Positions 34,761 to 42,356 of a DNA stretch of 51,863 nucleotides are shown here, piece after piece (position 1 is the stretch's first letter; each line of letters begins with the position of its first letter). A program made the translations under genes and the position numbers. This stretch comes from an uncultured Oscillospiraceae bacterium. Its GTDB lineage: Bacteria > Bacillota > Clostridia > Oscillospirales > Ruminococcaceae. Below the pieces are notes generated by a model. The model had not been told where the DNA came from. It ran no database searches and saw nothing but the letters and a program-made list of their open reading frames with translations. Location of the stretch: assembly GCA_949743955.1 (NCBI GenBank), contig CATJVQ010000016.1:1-51863 (forward strand), written 5' to 3'.

Positions 34761-35306
34761 ATGAGCAAAAAAATTGTCGTTATCACCGGCAGTCCCCGGA
34801 AAAAGGGCAACAGCTTTGCCATGACAGAGGCGTTCATCCGGGCGGCGGAGGCGAAAGGGCATATCGTCACCCGTTTTGACGCCGCTTTAAAAAACGCAGG
34901 GGGATGCCGGGCCTGCGAAACCTGCTTCAAAACCGGAAAGCCATGCTCCTTTGACGATGATTTCAACACGATTGCCCCTGCCATTCAGGAGGCCGACGCC
35001 GTGGTCTTCTCCATGCCTGTCTACTGGTACTCCATCCCCGCGCAGATCAAGGGCGTCATCGACCGGCTGTTCTCCTTTGTGGTGGGCGGGAAGGATATTT
35101 CCGGCAAGGAGTATGCCACCATCCTCTGCTGCGAGGAAAAGGATCTGACCGTTTTCGACGGCGTGCGCATGCCTCTGGAACGTTCCGCCGCACTGTTAAA
35201 ATGGAAGCTGGCGGGCGAAGTGCTGGTTCCCGGCGTGCTGAACATAGGCGACATCGAGAAAACGGACGGGTGCAGGCAGGCCGCGGCCCTCGCGGAAAAA
35301 TTTTAA
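34761..35306 (+). CDS. NADPH-dependent FMN reductase / flavodoxin-fold oxidoreductase
   Basis: A 181-residue flavodoxin-like protein. The FMN phosphate loop is ITGSPRKKGNSFAM (residues 8-21) and the PVYWYSIPAQIKGVIDR block is the flavin-stacking region. A Cys-rich insert (CRACETCFKTGKPC, about residues 50-63) resembles that of iron-sulfur flavoproteins and could hold a cluster or a redox disulfide. Likely an NAD(P)H-dependent quinone, azo or nitro reductase; the substrate is not evident. The ATG follows AAGGAGGT. It is divergent from hxlR and followed by a terminator. Confidence 0.88.
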   Translation: MSKKIVVITGSPRKKGNSFAMTEAFIRAAEAKGHIVTRFDAALKNAGGCRACETCFKTGKPCSFDDDFNTIAPAIQEADAVVFSMPVYWYSIPAQIKGVIDRLFSFVVGGKDISGKEYATILCCEEKDLTVFDGVRMPLERSAALLKWKLAGEVLVPGVLNIGDIEKTDGCRQAAALAEKF

Positions 35307-35346
35307 AGGAAACGGCCGCCCGGCCGAACACAGGAGTATAGAATAC

Positions 35347-35381
35347 GCGCCGCATGGCTTTTACAGGCATGCGGCGCTTTT
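35347..35381 (+). terminator. intrinsic terminator after the FMN reductase
   Basis: GCGCCGCATG (35347-35356) pairs with CATGCGGCGC (35368-35377), then TTTT. Confidence 0.85.
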
Positions 35382-35511
35382 GCTGCATACGGTTTCCGGG
35401 CGGGATACTCCCGGGGAGTTCGTTTTTCCCCTGTGCCGCAGATTTGTGCCCCATGCGGCGCCCAGTATCACAAAGAGGGCGCTTGGAATAGGATGAAACG
35501 GACCCATACTG

Positions 35512-35547
35512 ATATTCAATAAATTGTAGACAATTTTAATTGAATAT
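35512..35547. promoter_or_regulatory. 36-bp AT-rich palindrome before the P-loop ATPase gene
   Basis: ATATTCAATAAATTGT and ACAATTTTAATTGAATAT form a near-perfect inverted repeat (16 paired bases, 2-nt bulge) around a central AG. The inner AAATTGT-AG-ACAATTT is perfect. It ends 20 bp before the ribosome site of the gene at 35582 and shares a 19-bp element with the pcrA upstream region (2977-2995). It could be an operator or a cruciform/hairpin element; no T-run argues against a simple terminator. Confidence 0.55.
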
Positions 35548-35581
35548 GAGTATCAATTTACCCGCCAAAGGAGGAGACAGC

Positions 35582-36712
35582 ATGACCGAAGGTGTAAAGC
35601 CTCTGCGGTTTTTTCTCGGGGCCAATACCCCCAGGGGCTTTGTATCCAGATTTGACCAGCTTGAACGCCGCGAAGACGGTTGGAATAGGGTGATCATCAA
35701 GGGAGGCCCCGGCACAGGGAAAAGCTCGCTGATGAAAAAAATCGCGGCCGCATTCCTCGCGGACGCTGTACCGGGAGAGAAGGGAAGGGTGGAGGAGATC
35801 TACTGTTCGTCGGACTGTTTGTCGCTCGACGGCGTCATTCTGCACAGCGTGAAGACCTCCATCGCGGACGGCACCGCTCCGCACACGATCGAGCCCAAAT
35901 ACCACGGCGCCTACGACACGACCCTCAACCTCTCCGAGTGCTGGAACGAGGATCTGCTCTGCCAAAACCGGGAGGAAATCATATCGCTCTCGAAGCGCAT
36001 CTCGTCGCTGCACGCGCAGTCCACCCGCTTCCTCGCGGCCTACGGCGCCTTAAACGGGGATAACGCGCGCATCGCCCTTGAGGCGACAGATGTACATAAG
36101 GCGGCCGAATATGCCCGCCACTTCGCATCCCGGGAGCTGCGCGGCGTGCCGCGTGAACAGCGCAGCGACACACAGCCGCATGAGGACGTGCGTTTCCTCA
36201 GCGCCATCAGCGATCGGGGGGTCGTCGTCTTTGAGGAGACGGCGCGCATGCTGGCGGATCGCCTTTTCGTTGTCGAGGACCCATGGGGAGCCAGCGCGCG
36301 CATCCTCCTCGGGCAGGTGCGCCGCCTGGCGCTCGAAAGAGGGCTCGACGTCATCTCCTGCTACTGCCCCACCGATCCGGATATACGGCTCGAGCATCTC
36401 TTCATCCCTGCCCTCTCTGTCGGGCTGATGACGCGCAACCGCATCCACCCGCTGGATGTGGAACCCTTCCGCGTCATCCATGCGCGCCGCTTCACGGATA
36501 TGGAGGCCATGCGCCTGCGCAAACAGCGCCTCGCCTTCAACCGCAGGGGTGCCGCCGAAATGCTGCGCGAGTCCACCCGGTGCCTCAGCGAGGCTAAAGC
36601 ACTGCACGATACGCTTGAGAGCTACTACATCGAGGCGATGGACTTCACCCTTGCCGAGGAAAAGATGCAGCATGTCCTGCACCGCCTGCGCCGGGAGCGG
36701 GCGGACGTGTAA
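35582..36712 (+). CDS. P-loop ATPase of the PRK06851 family
   Basis: A 376-residue protein of a conserved but uncharacterised clostridial ATPase group. The Walker A motif is IIKGGPGTGKSSLMKKI (about residues 39-55). A second nucleotide-binding-like segment follows near residue 205, and the C-terminus is helical (KQRLAFNRRGAAEMLRES). The motif YCSSDCLSLDGVILH is typical of the family. The ATG at 35582 follows AAAGGAGGAGA; an upstream TTG at 35540 lies inside the palindrome and has no ribosome site. No function is established; the palindrome suggests specific regulation. Confidence 0.75.
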   Translation: MTEGVKPLRFFLGANTPRGFVSRFDQLERREDGWNRVIIKGGPGTGKSSLMKKIAAAFLADAVPGEKGRVEEIYCSSDCLSLDGVILHSVKTSIADGTAPHTIEPKYHGAYDTTLNLSECWNEDLLCQNREEIISLSKRISSLHAQSTRFLAAYGALNGDNARIALEATDVHKAAEYARHFASRELRGVPREQRSDTQPHEDVRFLSAISDRGVVVFEETARMLADRLFVVEDPWGASARILLGQVRRLALERGLDVISCYCPTDPDIRLEHLFIPALSVGLMTRNRIHPLDVEPFRVIHARRFTDMEAMRLRKQRLAFNRRGAAEMLRESTRCLSEAKALHDTLESYYIEAMDFTLAEEKMQHVLHRLRRERADV

Positions 36713-36764
36713 AAATGAATGGGCCCGGCTCCCCCTGCGCATTAAAACCGGGTCGGTGTTCACA

Positions 36765-36806
36765 GAAAAAGACCTGCGCAGGCGATCGCCTACACAGGTC
36801 TTTTTC
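36765..36806. terminator. bidirectional terminator
   Basis: GAAAAAGACCTG (36765-36776) pairs with CAGGTCTTTTTC (36795-36806), with an inner AGGCGATCGCCT stem. A-run and T-run on opposite sides suit both the ATPase gene (+) and fucU (-). Confidence 0.9.
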
Positions 36807-36807
36807 T

Positions 36808-37236
36808 TCAGTCTGCGTCTGTAACGACGCCCTTTTTCAGAATAATATTGGCGTACGACATGATCACGACATAACTCTTCTCCCGGGTGCACTGATAGAA
36901 CTCCCATTTTTCGATTTCTTCAAAGCAGGCATCCCCGCGGCTGTCGTATTTTCTCACGATCTCCTTATACGTGTCCCATATGGGAGTCTTCACCGGGTCG
37001 TCCGGAACGACCTGCATCAGTGCAACGGGGTGTTCCATATAGGTATCCAGCGGAAAAGGGCGGAGGATAGCGTCGAGAATGTCCGGCATGCTGTGCCCGT
37101 CCATCCGGATGATGCGCTTTCCATAGGTCTCCCCGGGAAAATTTCCGTCTCCGATGGTCAATTCGTTCGTATGTCCCATTTCGTCCAGAATCTTTAAGAG
37201 CTCGGGCGGCAGAATTTTCGGGATCCCCTTCAGCAT
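36808..37236 (-). CDS. fucU: FucU/RbsD-family sugar mutarotase (L-fucose mutarotase type)
   Basis: A 142-residue protein that interconverts sugar anomers. MLKGIPKILPPELLKILDEMGH with His22, then IGDGNFPG, then RMDGHSMPDILDAILRPFPL and PVALMQVVP, reproduce the FucU pattern including the catalytic His residues. The YANIILKKGVV terminus is also typical. It lies 7 bp after the aldo/keto reductase gene and is co-transcribed with it, which suggests the reductase handles one anomer of a fucose-like sugar. The start follows AAAAGGAG. Confidence 0.88.
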   Translation of the reverse strand: MLKGIPKILPPELLKILDEMGHTNELTIGDGNFPGETYGKRIIRMDGHSMPDILDAILRPFPLDTYMEHPVALMQVVPDDPVKTPIWDTYKEIVRKYDSRGDACFEEIEKWEFYQCTREKSYVVIMSYANIILKKGVVTDAD

Positions 37237-37243
37237 GCCCGAT

Positions 37244-38266
37244 TCACTCCTTTTCGGGCGTGATGACGCCGTCCAAATCCCAAAGGTCCTCCCAGTGCTC
37301 CGCTTCGGGCCACAGGAAGACCTGCCCCTTGATCAGCCGGTTATTGCACTCCAGCCGGGCCAGGCGCTCCATTTCCTCGGGGAGCAGCGGGTCCTCCGTG
37401 GTACACCGCAGATTGCTGACATATTCGTTCTCATATACGGAGAAGGGGATGGGAATCTGCCCGCGCTGTACTGCCCATTTCAGGCAGATTACGGCCGGGT
37501 GCACATTGTGCGCCTTCGCGATTTCCACAAGCTCCGGCATGGCGATATCCGTTACATCCGTCTCCGTCTTGTCACGGTCGGGGCGGGTGGGCGAACCGAT
37601 GGGGCAGAAGCCAACCGGCAGGATCCCGCGCTCTGTGCAGTAGCGGTATAATTCTTCCTGCTGGAAGGAGGGGTGGAGCTCCATTTCAATGAGAGCGGGC
37701 TGTATACGGCACTGGGGCAGCACCGCCTCCAGCTTGGGAACTGTCATATTGGACATGCCGATATACCGGGTCAGGCCCATATCCACAAGGCGCTCCATCT
37801 GCCGCCAGACAGAGAGGAACTCTGCCGCCCGGAACGGACGGGAATCGGGATTGCGGGAATCGCCGTCGCACCCGGGCGCATGATAATTCGGGAAGGGCCA
37901 GTGCATATAGAGAGCGTCCACATAATCAAGCTGTAAATCCTTGAGAGACTGCGCGAGGGACAGCAGCACGTCGCCCTGCCCGTGCATATCGTTCCAGAAT
38001 TTTGTGGCGATAAACAGTTCGTCCCGTTTCACCACGCCCTCTGAAAAGGCCTGCGCAAAGACCTCGCCGATCTGTGTTTCGTTCCCATAGACGGCGGCGC
38101 AGTCGAACAGTCTGTAGCCGCAGCGGATCGCTCCTGCCACCGCGCCGGAAATCTGCTCGGGGGTGAAGCGGTCTGAGCCGAAGGTCCCCATGCCGATACA
38201 GGGGATGGATTCGCCGCTTCTGAGTTTGCGTTTAGGCACATCGGCGGGGTTTATGGCCTGTTTCAT
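37244..38266 (-). CDS. aldo/keto reductase
   Basis: A 340-residue NAD(P)H-dependent oxidoreductase with the catalytic tetrad Asp55, Tyr60 (FDCAAVYGNE), Lys89 (ATKFW) and His122 (YMHWPF). Family blocks such as YIGMSNMTVPKLEAVL and the cofactor-binding region near PIPFSVYENEYVSN are present. It is somewhat longer than the usual 280-320 residues. Pairing with FucU and a LacI-type operator in its promoter indicates sugar or sugar-alcohol metabolism. First gene of the two-gene operon. Confidence 0.9.
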   Translation of the reverse strand: MKQAINPADVPKRKLRSGESIPCIGMGTFGSDRFTPEQISGAVAGAIRCGYRLFDCAAVYGNETQIGEVFAQAFSEGVVKRDELFIATKFWNDMHGQGDVLLSLAQSLKDLQLDYVDALYMHWPFPNYHAPGCDGDSRNPDSRPFRAAEFLSVWRQMERLVDMGLTRYIGMSNMTVPKLEAVLPQCRIQPALIEMELHPSFQQEELYRYCTERGILPVGFCPIGSPTRPDRDKTETDVTDIAMPELVEIAKAHNVHPAVICLKWAVQRGQIPIPFSVYENEYVSNLRCTTEDPLLPEEMERLARLECNNRLIKGQVFLWPEAEHWEDLWDLDGVITPEKE

Positions 38267-38312
38267 GTCAATTCCTCGCTTTCTCCATAGCTTCCTGAGA
38301 TGCTCCCAAAAA

Positions 38313-38363
38313 CCGAAACGTTTCGGATAATTGTACTATAACATATCCCTGCCGGGTTGTCAA
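38313..38363 (-). promoter_or_regulatory. promoter and LacI-type operator of the aldo/keto reductase-fucU operon
   Basis: On the minus strand TTGACA (38358-38363) and TATAGT (38335-38340) are 17 bp apart. The perfect 14-bp palindrome CCGAAACGTTTCGG (38313-38326) lies at the transcription start, a repression position. The operator core AAACGTTT recurs in the divergent lacI promoter. Confidence 0.8.
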
Positions 38364-38399
38364 CGGATTGAGGGTAAAGGAGACTTTTTACCCCAAGTG

Positions 38400-38453
38400 T
38401 TGCTTTTTTCGCGGTTCCGAGTTATGATGGATCTGGTTTCAGAAACGTTTCGC
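38400..38453 (+). promoter_or_regulatory. promoter and LacI-type operator of the first LacI regulator gene
   Basis: TTGCTT (38400-38405) and TATGAT (38423-38428) are 17 bp apart; CAGAAACGTTTCGC (38440-38453, palindromic core GAAACGTTTC) lies a few bases after the start site. This fits autoregulation by the gene at 38489. A CcpA-type catabolite site is the alternative reading. Confidence 0.7.
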
Positions 38454-38488
38454 TTTTGAATACGGGGATATACGGGAGGAAAAACGGC

Positions 38489-39493
38489 ATGGCGGTGACA
38501 ATGAAGGATCTGGCAAAGTATGCCGGCGTGGGGGTGGCGACAGTATCATCATACTTTAATGGGGGACGCCTCAGACCCGCCAATCGCGAGAAAATCGAGA
38601 GGGCGATCCGTGAACTTCATTTTGAGGTGAACGAGGTGGCCAGGGGCCTGCGCGTGGATCACACCAAAACCGTCGGCGTTATCATCCCGGAGCTGGATAA
38701 CCAGTTCTGCGCCCAGATCATCACCAGCATGGAGGACGAGCTGAGGCAGTATGGGTACGCCACCATCGTGTGCGACTGCCGCACCCGGCCGGAACGCGAG
38801 CGGGAGGCTGTCGATTTTCTGCGGCGGAAGAGGGTGGACGGTATTATCAATATGCCCGTGGACGGTACAGGCGGACATCTGAAGGTGTTCACAGACACGG
38901 AGAGGCCCGTCGTCGTAATCGATCGGGAGCTGCCGGAAATTGAATGCGATCAGATTCTGGTAGATAATCAGAGCGCGGTACGTAAGGCGATCGGCCTGCT
39001 TTTGGAGAACGGCCATAAAGATATCGGGCTGCTGGGCGGTCCGGAAAACGTGGCGACTGCTAGGGAACGTCTGCTCGGCTATAGGGGCGCGCTGGAGGAG
39101 GCCGGCCTCCCCTTTCGGCCGGAGCTGACAGAACATACCGACTATACCATTTCCGGCAGCAGGGAGAAAATGGAGGCCTTCTATGCCAGGGTGCCGGATA
39201 TGACCGCTCTGCTGGCCTTAAACTACGAGACAACCGCTGGCGCTCTGATGTATTTGAATGAAAAGGGCATCCGTATACCGGAGCAGCTCTCGTTCATTGG
39301 TTTCGACAACCGCGATTTTGCGCAGGCTGCCCGCCCGCGCCTGACCATTGTGGAACAGCCAACCTCCGAAATCGGACTGCAGGCGGCCCGGCGAATGCTG
39401 GCGAGACTTTCCCGAAAGGAGGAGGCGTTCCGGATCATCAAGCTGCAGGCAAGGCTGCTGATGGGGGGATCTGTAAGAGCGCTGAACGAATAA
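38489..39493 (+). CDS. LacI-family transcriptional regulator (first)
   Basis: A 334-residue regulator. The N-terminal helix-turn-helix is VTMKDLAKYAGVGVATVSSY, followed by the hinge RGLRVDHTKTVGVIIPELDN and a periplasmic-binding-protein-like sugar domain (FIGFDNRDFAQAARPRLTIV near the end). I chose the ATG with GGGAGG upstream; the frame extends upstream to 38456 through the operator. It is divergent from the aldo/keto reductase-fucU operon and both promoters carry an AAACGTTT-centred palindrome. It probably controls that operon and itself in response to a sugar ligand. Confidence 0.92.
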   Translation: MAVTMKDLAKYAGVGVATVSSYFNGGRLRPANREKIERAIRELHFEVNEVARGLRVDHTKTVGVIIPELDNQFCAQIITSMEDELRQYGYATIVCDCRTRPEREREAVDFLRRKRVDGIINMPVDGTGGHLKVFTDTERPVVVIDRELPEIECDQILVDNQSAVRKAIGLLLENGHKDIGLLGGPENVATARERLLGYRGALEEAGLPFRPELTEHTDYTISGSREKMEAFYARVPDMTALLALNYETTAGALMYLNEKGIRIPEQLSFIGFDNRDFAQAARPRLTIVEQPTSEIGLQAARRMLARLSRKEEAFRIIKLQARLLMGGSVRALNE

Positions 39494-39720
39494 AGGGGCC
39501 GGACGGCTGTGTCCTGCCGGGGAGAAGGTCCGTTTGCCGGTGGGGAGTGAAGCTGTAATCTTGAAATCCTGCATTTAAACAAACCCGGAGATCCTTTGAA
39601 TCAAAAATTTGAACAACACAAAATTTTATTGTGGTGAAATAAAATTCCAGATTTATACTCCAATATTCCCCATTGTTTTTGATATTGGGCAAAAATATAA
39701 AACAAATTTCTCAAATGCAC

Positions 39721-39795
39721 TTGACAAATTTGTGGCATAAGGCTATAATGAACCCATAATAAGAGTGATTAAAGATTTTGTGTGCGCACACAAAA
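39721..39795 (+). promoter_or_regulatory. perfect promoter with downstream 20-bp palindromic operator (second LacI gene)
   Basis: TTGACA (39721-39726), 17 bp, TATAAT (39744-39749). A perfect 20-bp palindrome, TTTTGTGTGCGCACACAAAA (39776-39795), lies about 20 bases after the start site, where a bound repressor would block elongation. Between the first LacI gene and this promoter (39494-39720) I see only AT-rich sequence with a CCAATAT...ATATTGG hairpin. Confidence 0.85.
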
Positions 39796-39807
39796 AGGAT
39801 GGTAAGG

Positions 39808-40800
39808 TTGGCAGTTACAATTAAAGATATTGCACGGATTTGTAATGTCTCCGAAGGAACCGTAGATCGTGCGGTTAATCATCGATTTGGGATTAAGCCG
39901 GAGACGAAGGAACGCGTTTTGAAGGTTGCACGTGAACTGAATTATAAACCGAATAAAATTGCCCAGAGTCTGGCCATTGGATCGACCAAAACGATTGGGA
40001 TTATGTGTTTCGATCTGGAAAACAATTATTTTGCCAGCCTCGTGGATGTGATAGAGGGCATTGCAAAAAACGAAGGGTATTTTATCAATTTGATTCTTAC
40101 ACATGGGGATCCTAAAAAAGAGCGGGAAGGGATTGCGTATTTGGAAGAGCGCCATGTGGATGGGATTGTTCTTTTTTCTGTTTGTAAAGATGCGGATTAC
40201 AGTACATATCTCCAAAGCCTGGGAATTCCTATTGTGACAATCTATAACCGGATTTCTGAAGATTTTACTTTTATTGGTGTGGATGCTAAAAAAGCCATGC
40301 GGGATGCGGTGAAGTATATTGCCGGAAAGGGTTATGAGAGGATTCTTTTTCTTAACGCGAAAATTACTTCAAAAAAGAAGCAGGGGATGAATGTTTATAC
40401 GCTGCAGGAGAGGCAGGACGGTTACCTTCAGGGCCTGCGGGAAATTGGGCTGCATGATCCGATCGTTTTAGAAGGGCTGGATGAGGAGGCTGTCTCTTCT
40501 GCAATTTGCGCGAACAGCGGCCGCCGCACGGCGATTCTGTGCATCAGTGATATGTACGCTGTTTCGGTGCTTGAACTGTGCAAAAAGAAGCATTGGGATG
40601 TGCCTGGGGACGTGGGGATTATGGGGTATGATAATATGGACATGCTGCAATATATTGCTCCCCGCATTTGCTCGGTTGGATATGATGTGCATCTTCTGGG
40701 GAAACAGCTGGTGACTGTCCTATTGGAAACAATGTGTTCGGATGCGCCTTCATCGGATCATATGATGGATTACTGTTTTACAGATGGGGAATCGCTGTGA
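39808..40800 (+). CDS. LacI-family transcriptional regulator (second)
   Basis: A 330-residue regulator with the helix-turn-helix VTIKDIARICNVSEGTVDRA, hinge NKIAQSLAIGSTKTIGIMCF and a type I sugar-binding domain. The EGTVDRAVN helix is of the kind found with pentose- and hexose-responsive relatives. I chose TTG at 39808, which gives the standard N-terminus and has AAAGGA eight bases upstream; an ATG nine bases earlier sits on the ribosome site. Codon use is much AT-richer than neighbouring genes, suggesting acquisition. A consensus promoter with a perfect palindrome precedes it, and three more palindrome copies follow it, ahead of the transporter operon. Confidence 0.92.
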   Translation: MAVTIKDIARICNVSEGTVDRAVNHRFGIKPETKERVLKVARELNYKPNKIAQSLAIGSTKTIGIMCFDLENNYFASLVDVIEGIAKNEGYFINLILTHGDPKKEREGIAYLEERHVDGIVLFSVCKDADYSTYLQSLGIPIVTIYNRISEDFTFIGVDAKKAMRDAVKYIAGKGYERILFLNAKITSKKKQGMNVYTLQERQDGYLQGLREIGLHDPIVLEGLDEEAVSSAICANSGRRTAILCISDMYAVSVLELCKKKHWDVPGDVGIMGYDNMDMLQYIAPRICSVGYDVHLLGKQLVTVLLETMCSDAPSSDHMMDYCFTDGESL

Positions 40801-40843
40801 GGTTTTTATTTTTTTCAGAGGCAGGAATATTGTATGAAAAATT

Positions 40844-40855
40844 GTGTGCGCACAC
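40844..40855. promoter_or_regulatory. operator copy 2 (GTGTGCGCACAC)
   Basis: A perfect 12-bp palindrome identical to the core of the site at 39780-39791, 44 bp after the second LacI gene in the 605-bp gap before the transporter genes. Confidence 0.75.
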
Positions 40856-40909
40856 GAAAAAATAATTGATTTGTGTTGGAAATGTTGATGCCGTTTTGTG
40901 TAAATTTTC

Positions 40910-40921
40910 GTGTACGCACAC
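40910..40921. promoter_or_regulatory. operator copy 3 (GTGTACGCACAC)
   Basis: One mismatch from the palindrome core; extended as CGTGTACGCACACG. It lies 66 bp centre-to-centre from copy 2, about six helical turns, which would allow looping or cooperative binding. Confidence 0.65.
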
Positions 40922-41215
40922 GAACACATATTGTATTGATAAATTGTTAATTTCTCAGGTTTAAACGCTATATGCGAAAAAAATCTATATCTTTTCAGCC
41001 GAATTGTCTGTAAGGGGGAAAATTGAGCCGTTTCGAACGGGAAAAGGGAAAGGAGGCCTGAAGGCGCCCTCAATACATCAATTTGGCGGGTCGAGCTGCA
41101 ATGCCTATTGAACGCCATACGTTCAGCACATTAAAACGCGGATTTCCTTTTGTCTGTGGGAAAGGGTGGGATCTGCCGGTTAAACGGGAATCAGAAATAA
41201 AGAATACGTTATTTC

Positions 41216-41227
41216 GTGTGCGCACAC
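41216..41227. promoter_or_regulatory. operator copy 4 (GTGTGCGCACAC)
   Basis: Core of a perfect 16-bp palindrome TCGTGTGCGCACACGA (41214-41229), about 180 bp before the first permease gene. I could not assign the transporter promoter with confidence; this site probably overlaps or follows it. The rest of the 40801-41405 gap shows no gene and only a weak CCTGAA...TTCAGG hairpin near 41280. Confidence 0.75.
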
Positions 41228-41405
41228 GATAAATCATTATCTGTACTTTAACGTAATTTTCTTTCTTCTGCTGAAAGCGCCCTGAAGCTGCGTTTTTCAG
41301 GACTCTATGAATTACGGGATGGGGAATGAAATTTTGGATGCAGCCGGACAACAATAATGAGAAGCGAAACGATGTAAAACGTTCAATAAAAGGAGGTTAA
41401 TATTT

Positions 41406-42299
41406 GTGTTCCGATCAAGAAGAAGATCATTTGTGTTTTTTCTGCTGCCGGCATTGTTGCTGATCATTTTCATTCAGTTTATGCCGATGGGCTATAATCT
41501 GGTATTAAGTTTTTTGAACATTCAGCTCAATAAGCCCAATCTTCCTGTAAAATTTGTGGGACTGCAAAATTATTTCAGTATCCTTTCAGATAAAGGATTT
41601 TGGAATTCTGTTGTCGTAACCCTGATAATCGGCATTGCCAGTACGGTTCTTGAACTACTCTTTGGATTGATTCTGGCGCTGCTGCTCGATATGAAAGGCC
41701 GTTTCGGCAAAGCTCCGGGAGGCATGGGATTTTTCAGGGGTCTGCTCTTTATTCCGTATATGATTATGCCGATCATGGTCGGCCTGACCTGGTTCATCTT
41801 TGCCGATTCCAATTATGGCATGCTGAACCCGATTCTGGAGATGTTCGGACTGCCAACCCGTGTCTGGTTCTCCAATGAGAAAACGGCCATCTGGGCCATC
41901 GTGGCGATGGATACCTGGCAGTGTACGCCGATGGTCATGATGATTATCGCCTCCGGACTGAAAACGATAGACGCTTCCCTCTATGAGGCCGCTGTGGTAG
42001 ACGGGGCGAACTCCTGGCAAAAGTTCAGCTCTATCACCATGCCGATGCTCAAGCCCGTGTTAAAGGTTGCAGTCTCAATGCGCCTGATGGACGTTATGAG
42101 AATTTACGATACGATTATCGCCACAACAAAGGGCGGTCCCGGCAATAAGACCGAGGCCATCAGCGTATTCACGCAGAAGCTGGGCTTCGAGCAGTTTAAG
42201 ACCAGTCAGGGTGGAACGGCGGCGCTGCTGATTACAATTCTTATTCTCGTTATGAGCCAGATCGTCGTCCGTGTATTTTCTACCAAGGAAAGCACCTGA
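41406..42299 (+). CDS. CUT1 sugar ABC transporter permease (MalF/UgpA type)
   Basis: A 297-residue inner-membrane permease with about six helices, starting with a basic MFRSRRRS and a first membrane helix. The EAA loop for the ATPase is EAAVVDGANSWQKFSSITMP (about residues 196-215). The start is a GTG behind AAAGGAGG. It is the first gene of the transporter operon, 605 bp after the second LacI gene, with three operator copies in the gap. No ATPase gene is present; CUT1 systems of Firmicutes commonly use a shared MsmX/MsmK-type ATPase encoded elsewhere. Confidence 0.92.
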   Translation: MFRSRRRSFVFFLLPALLLIIFIQFMPMGYNLVLSFLNIQLNKPNLPVKFVGLQNYFSILSDKGFWNSVVVTLIIGIASTVLELLFGLILALLLDMKGRFGKAPGGMGFFRGLLFIPYMIMPIMVGLTWFIFADSNYGMLNPILEMFGLPTRVWFSNEKTAIWAIVAMDTWQCTPMVMMIIASGLKTIDASLYEAAVVDGANSWQKFSSITMPMLKPVLKVAVSMRLMDVMRIYDTIIATTKGGPGNKTEAISVFTQKLGFEQFKTSQGGTAALLITILILVMSQIVVRVFSTKEST

Positions 42300-42356
42300 T
42301 TATTTGCGGGGCGATGGAAAAAGATCTCTGCAATGGAGAATGTGAGGAGGATTTGC

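Noticed and set aside
36808-38266. A complete L-fucose pathway
   Set aside because: Only FucU and an aldo/keto reductase are present; the FucI-like protein at 46517 belongs to a different operon and no fuculose kinase or aldolase is seen.
38440-38453. Calling the AAACGTTT sites CcpA catabolite (cre) elements
   Set aside because: They resemble cre, but both sit at start sites of a divergent pair that includes a LacI-family gene, so local regulation is the simpler reading. Not excluded.
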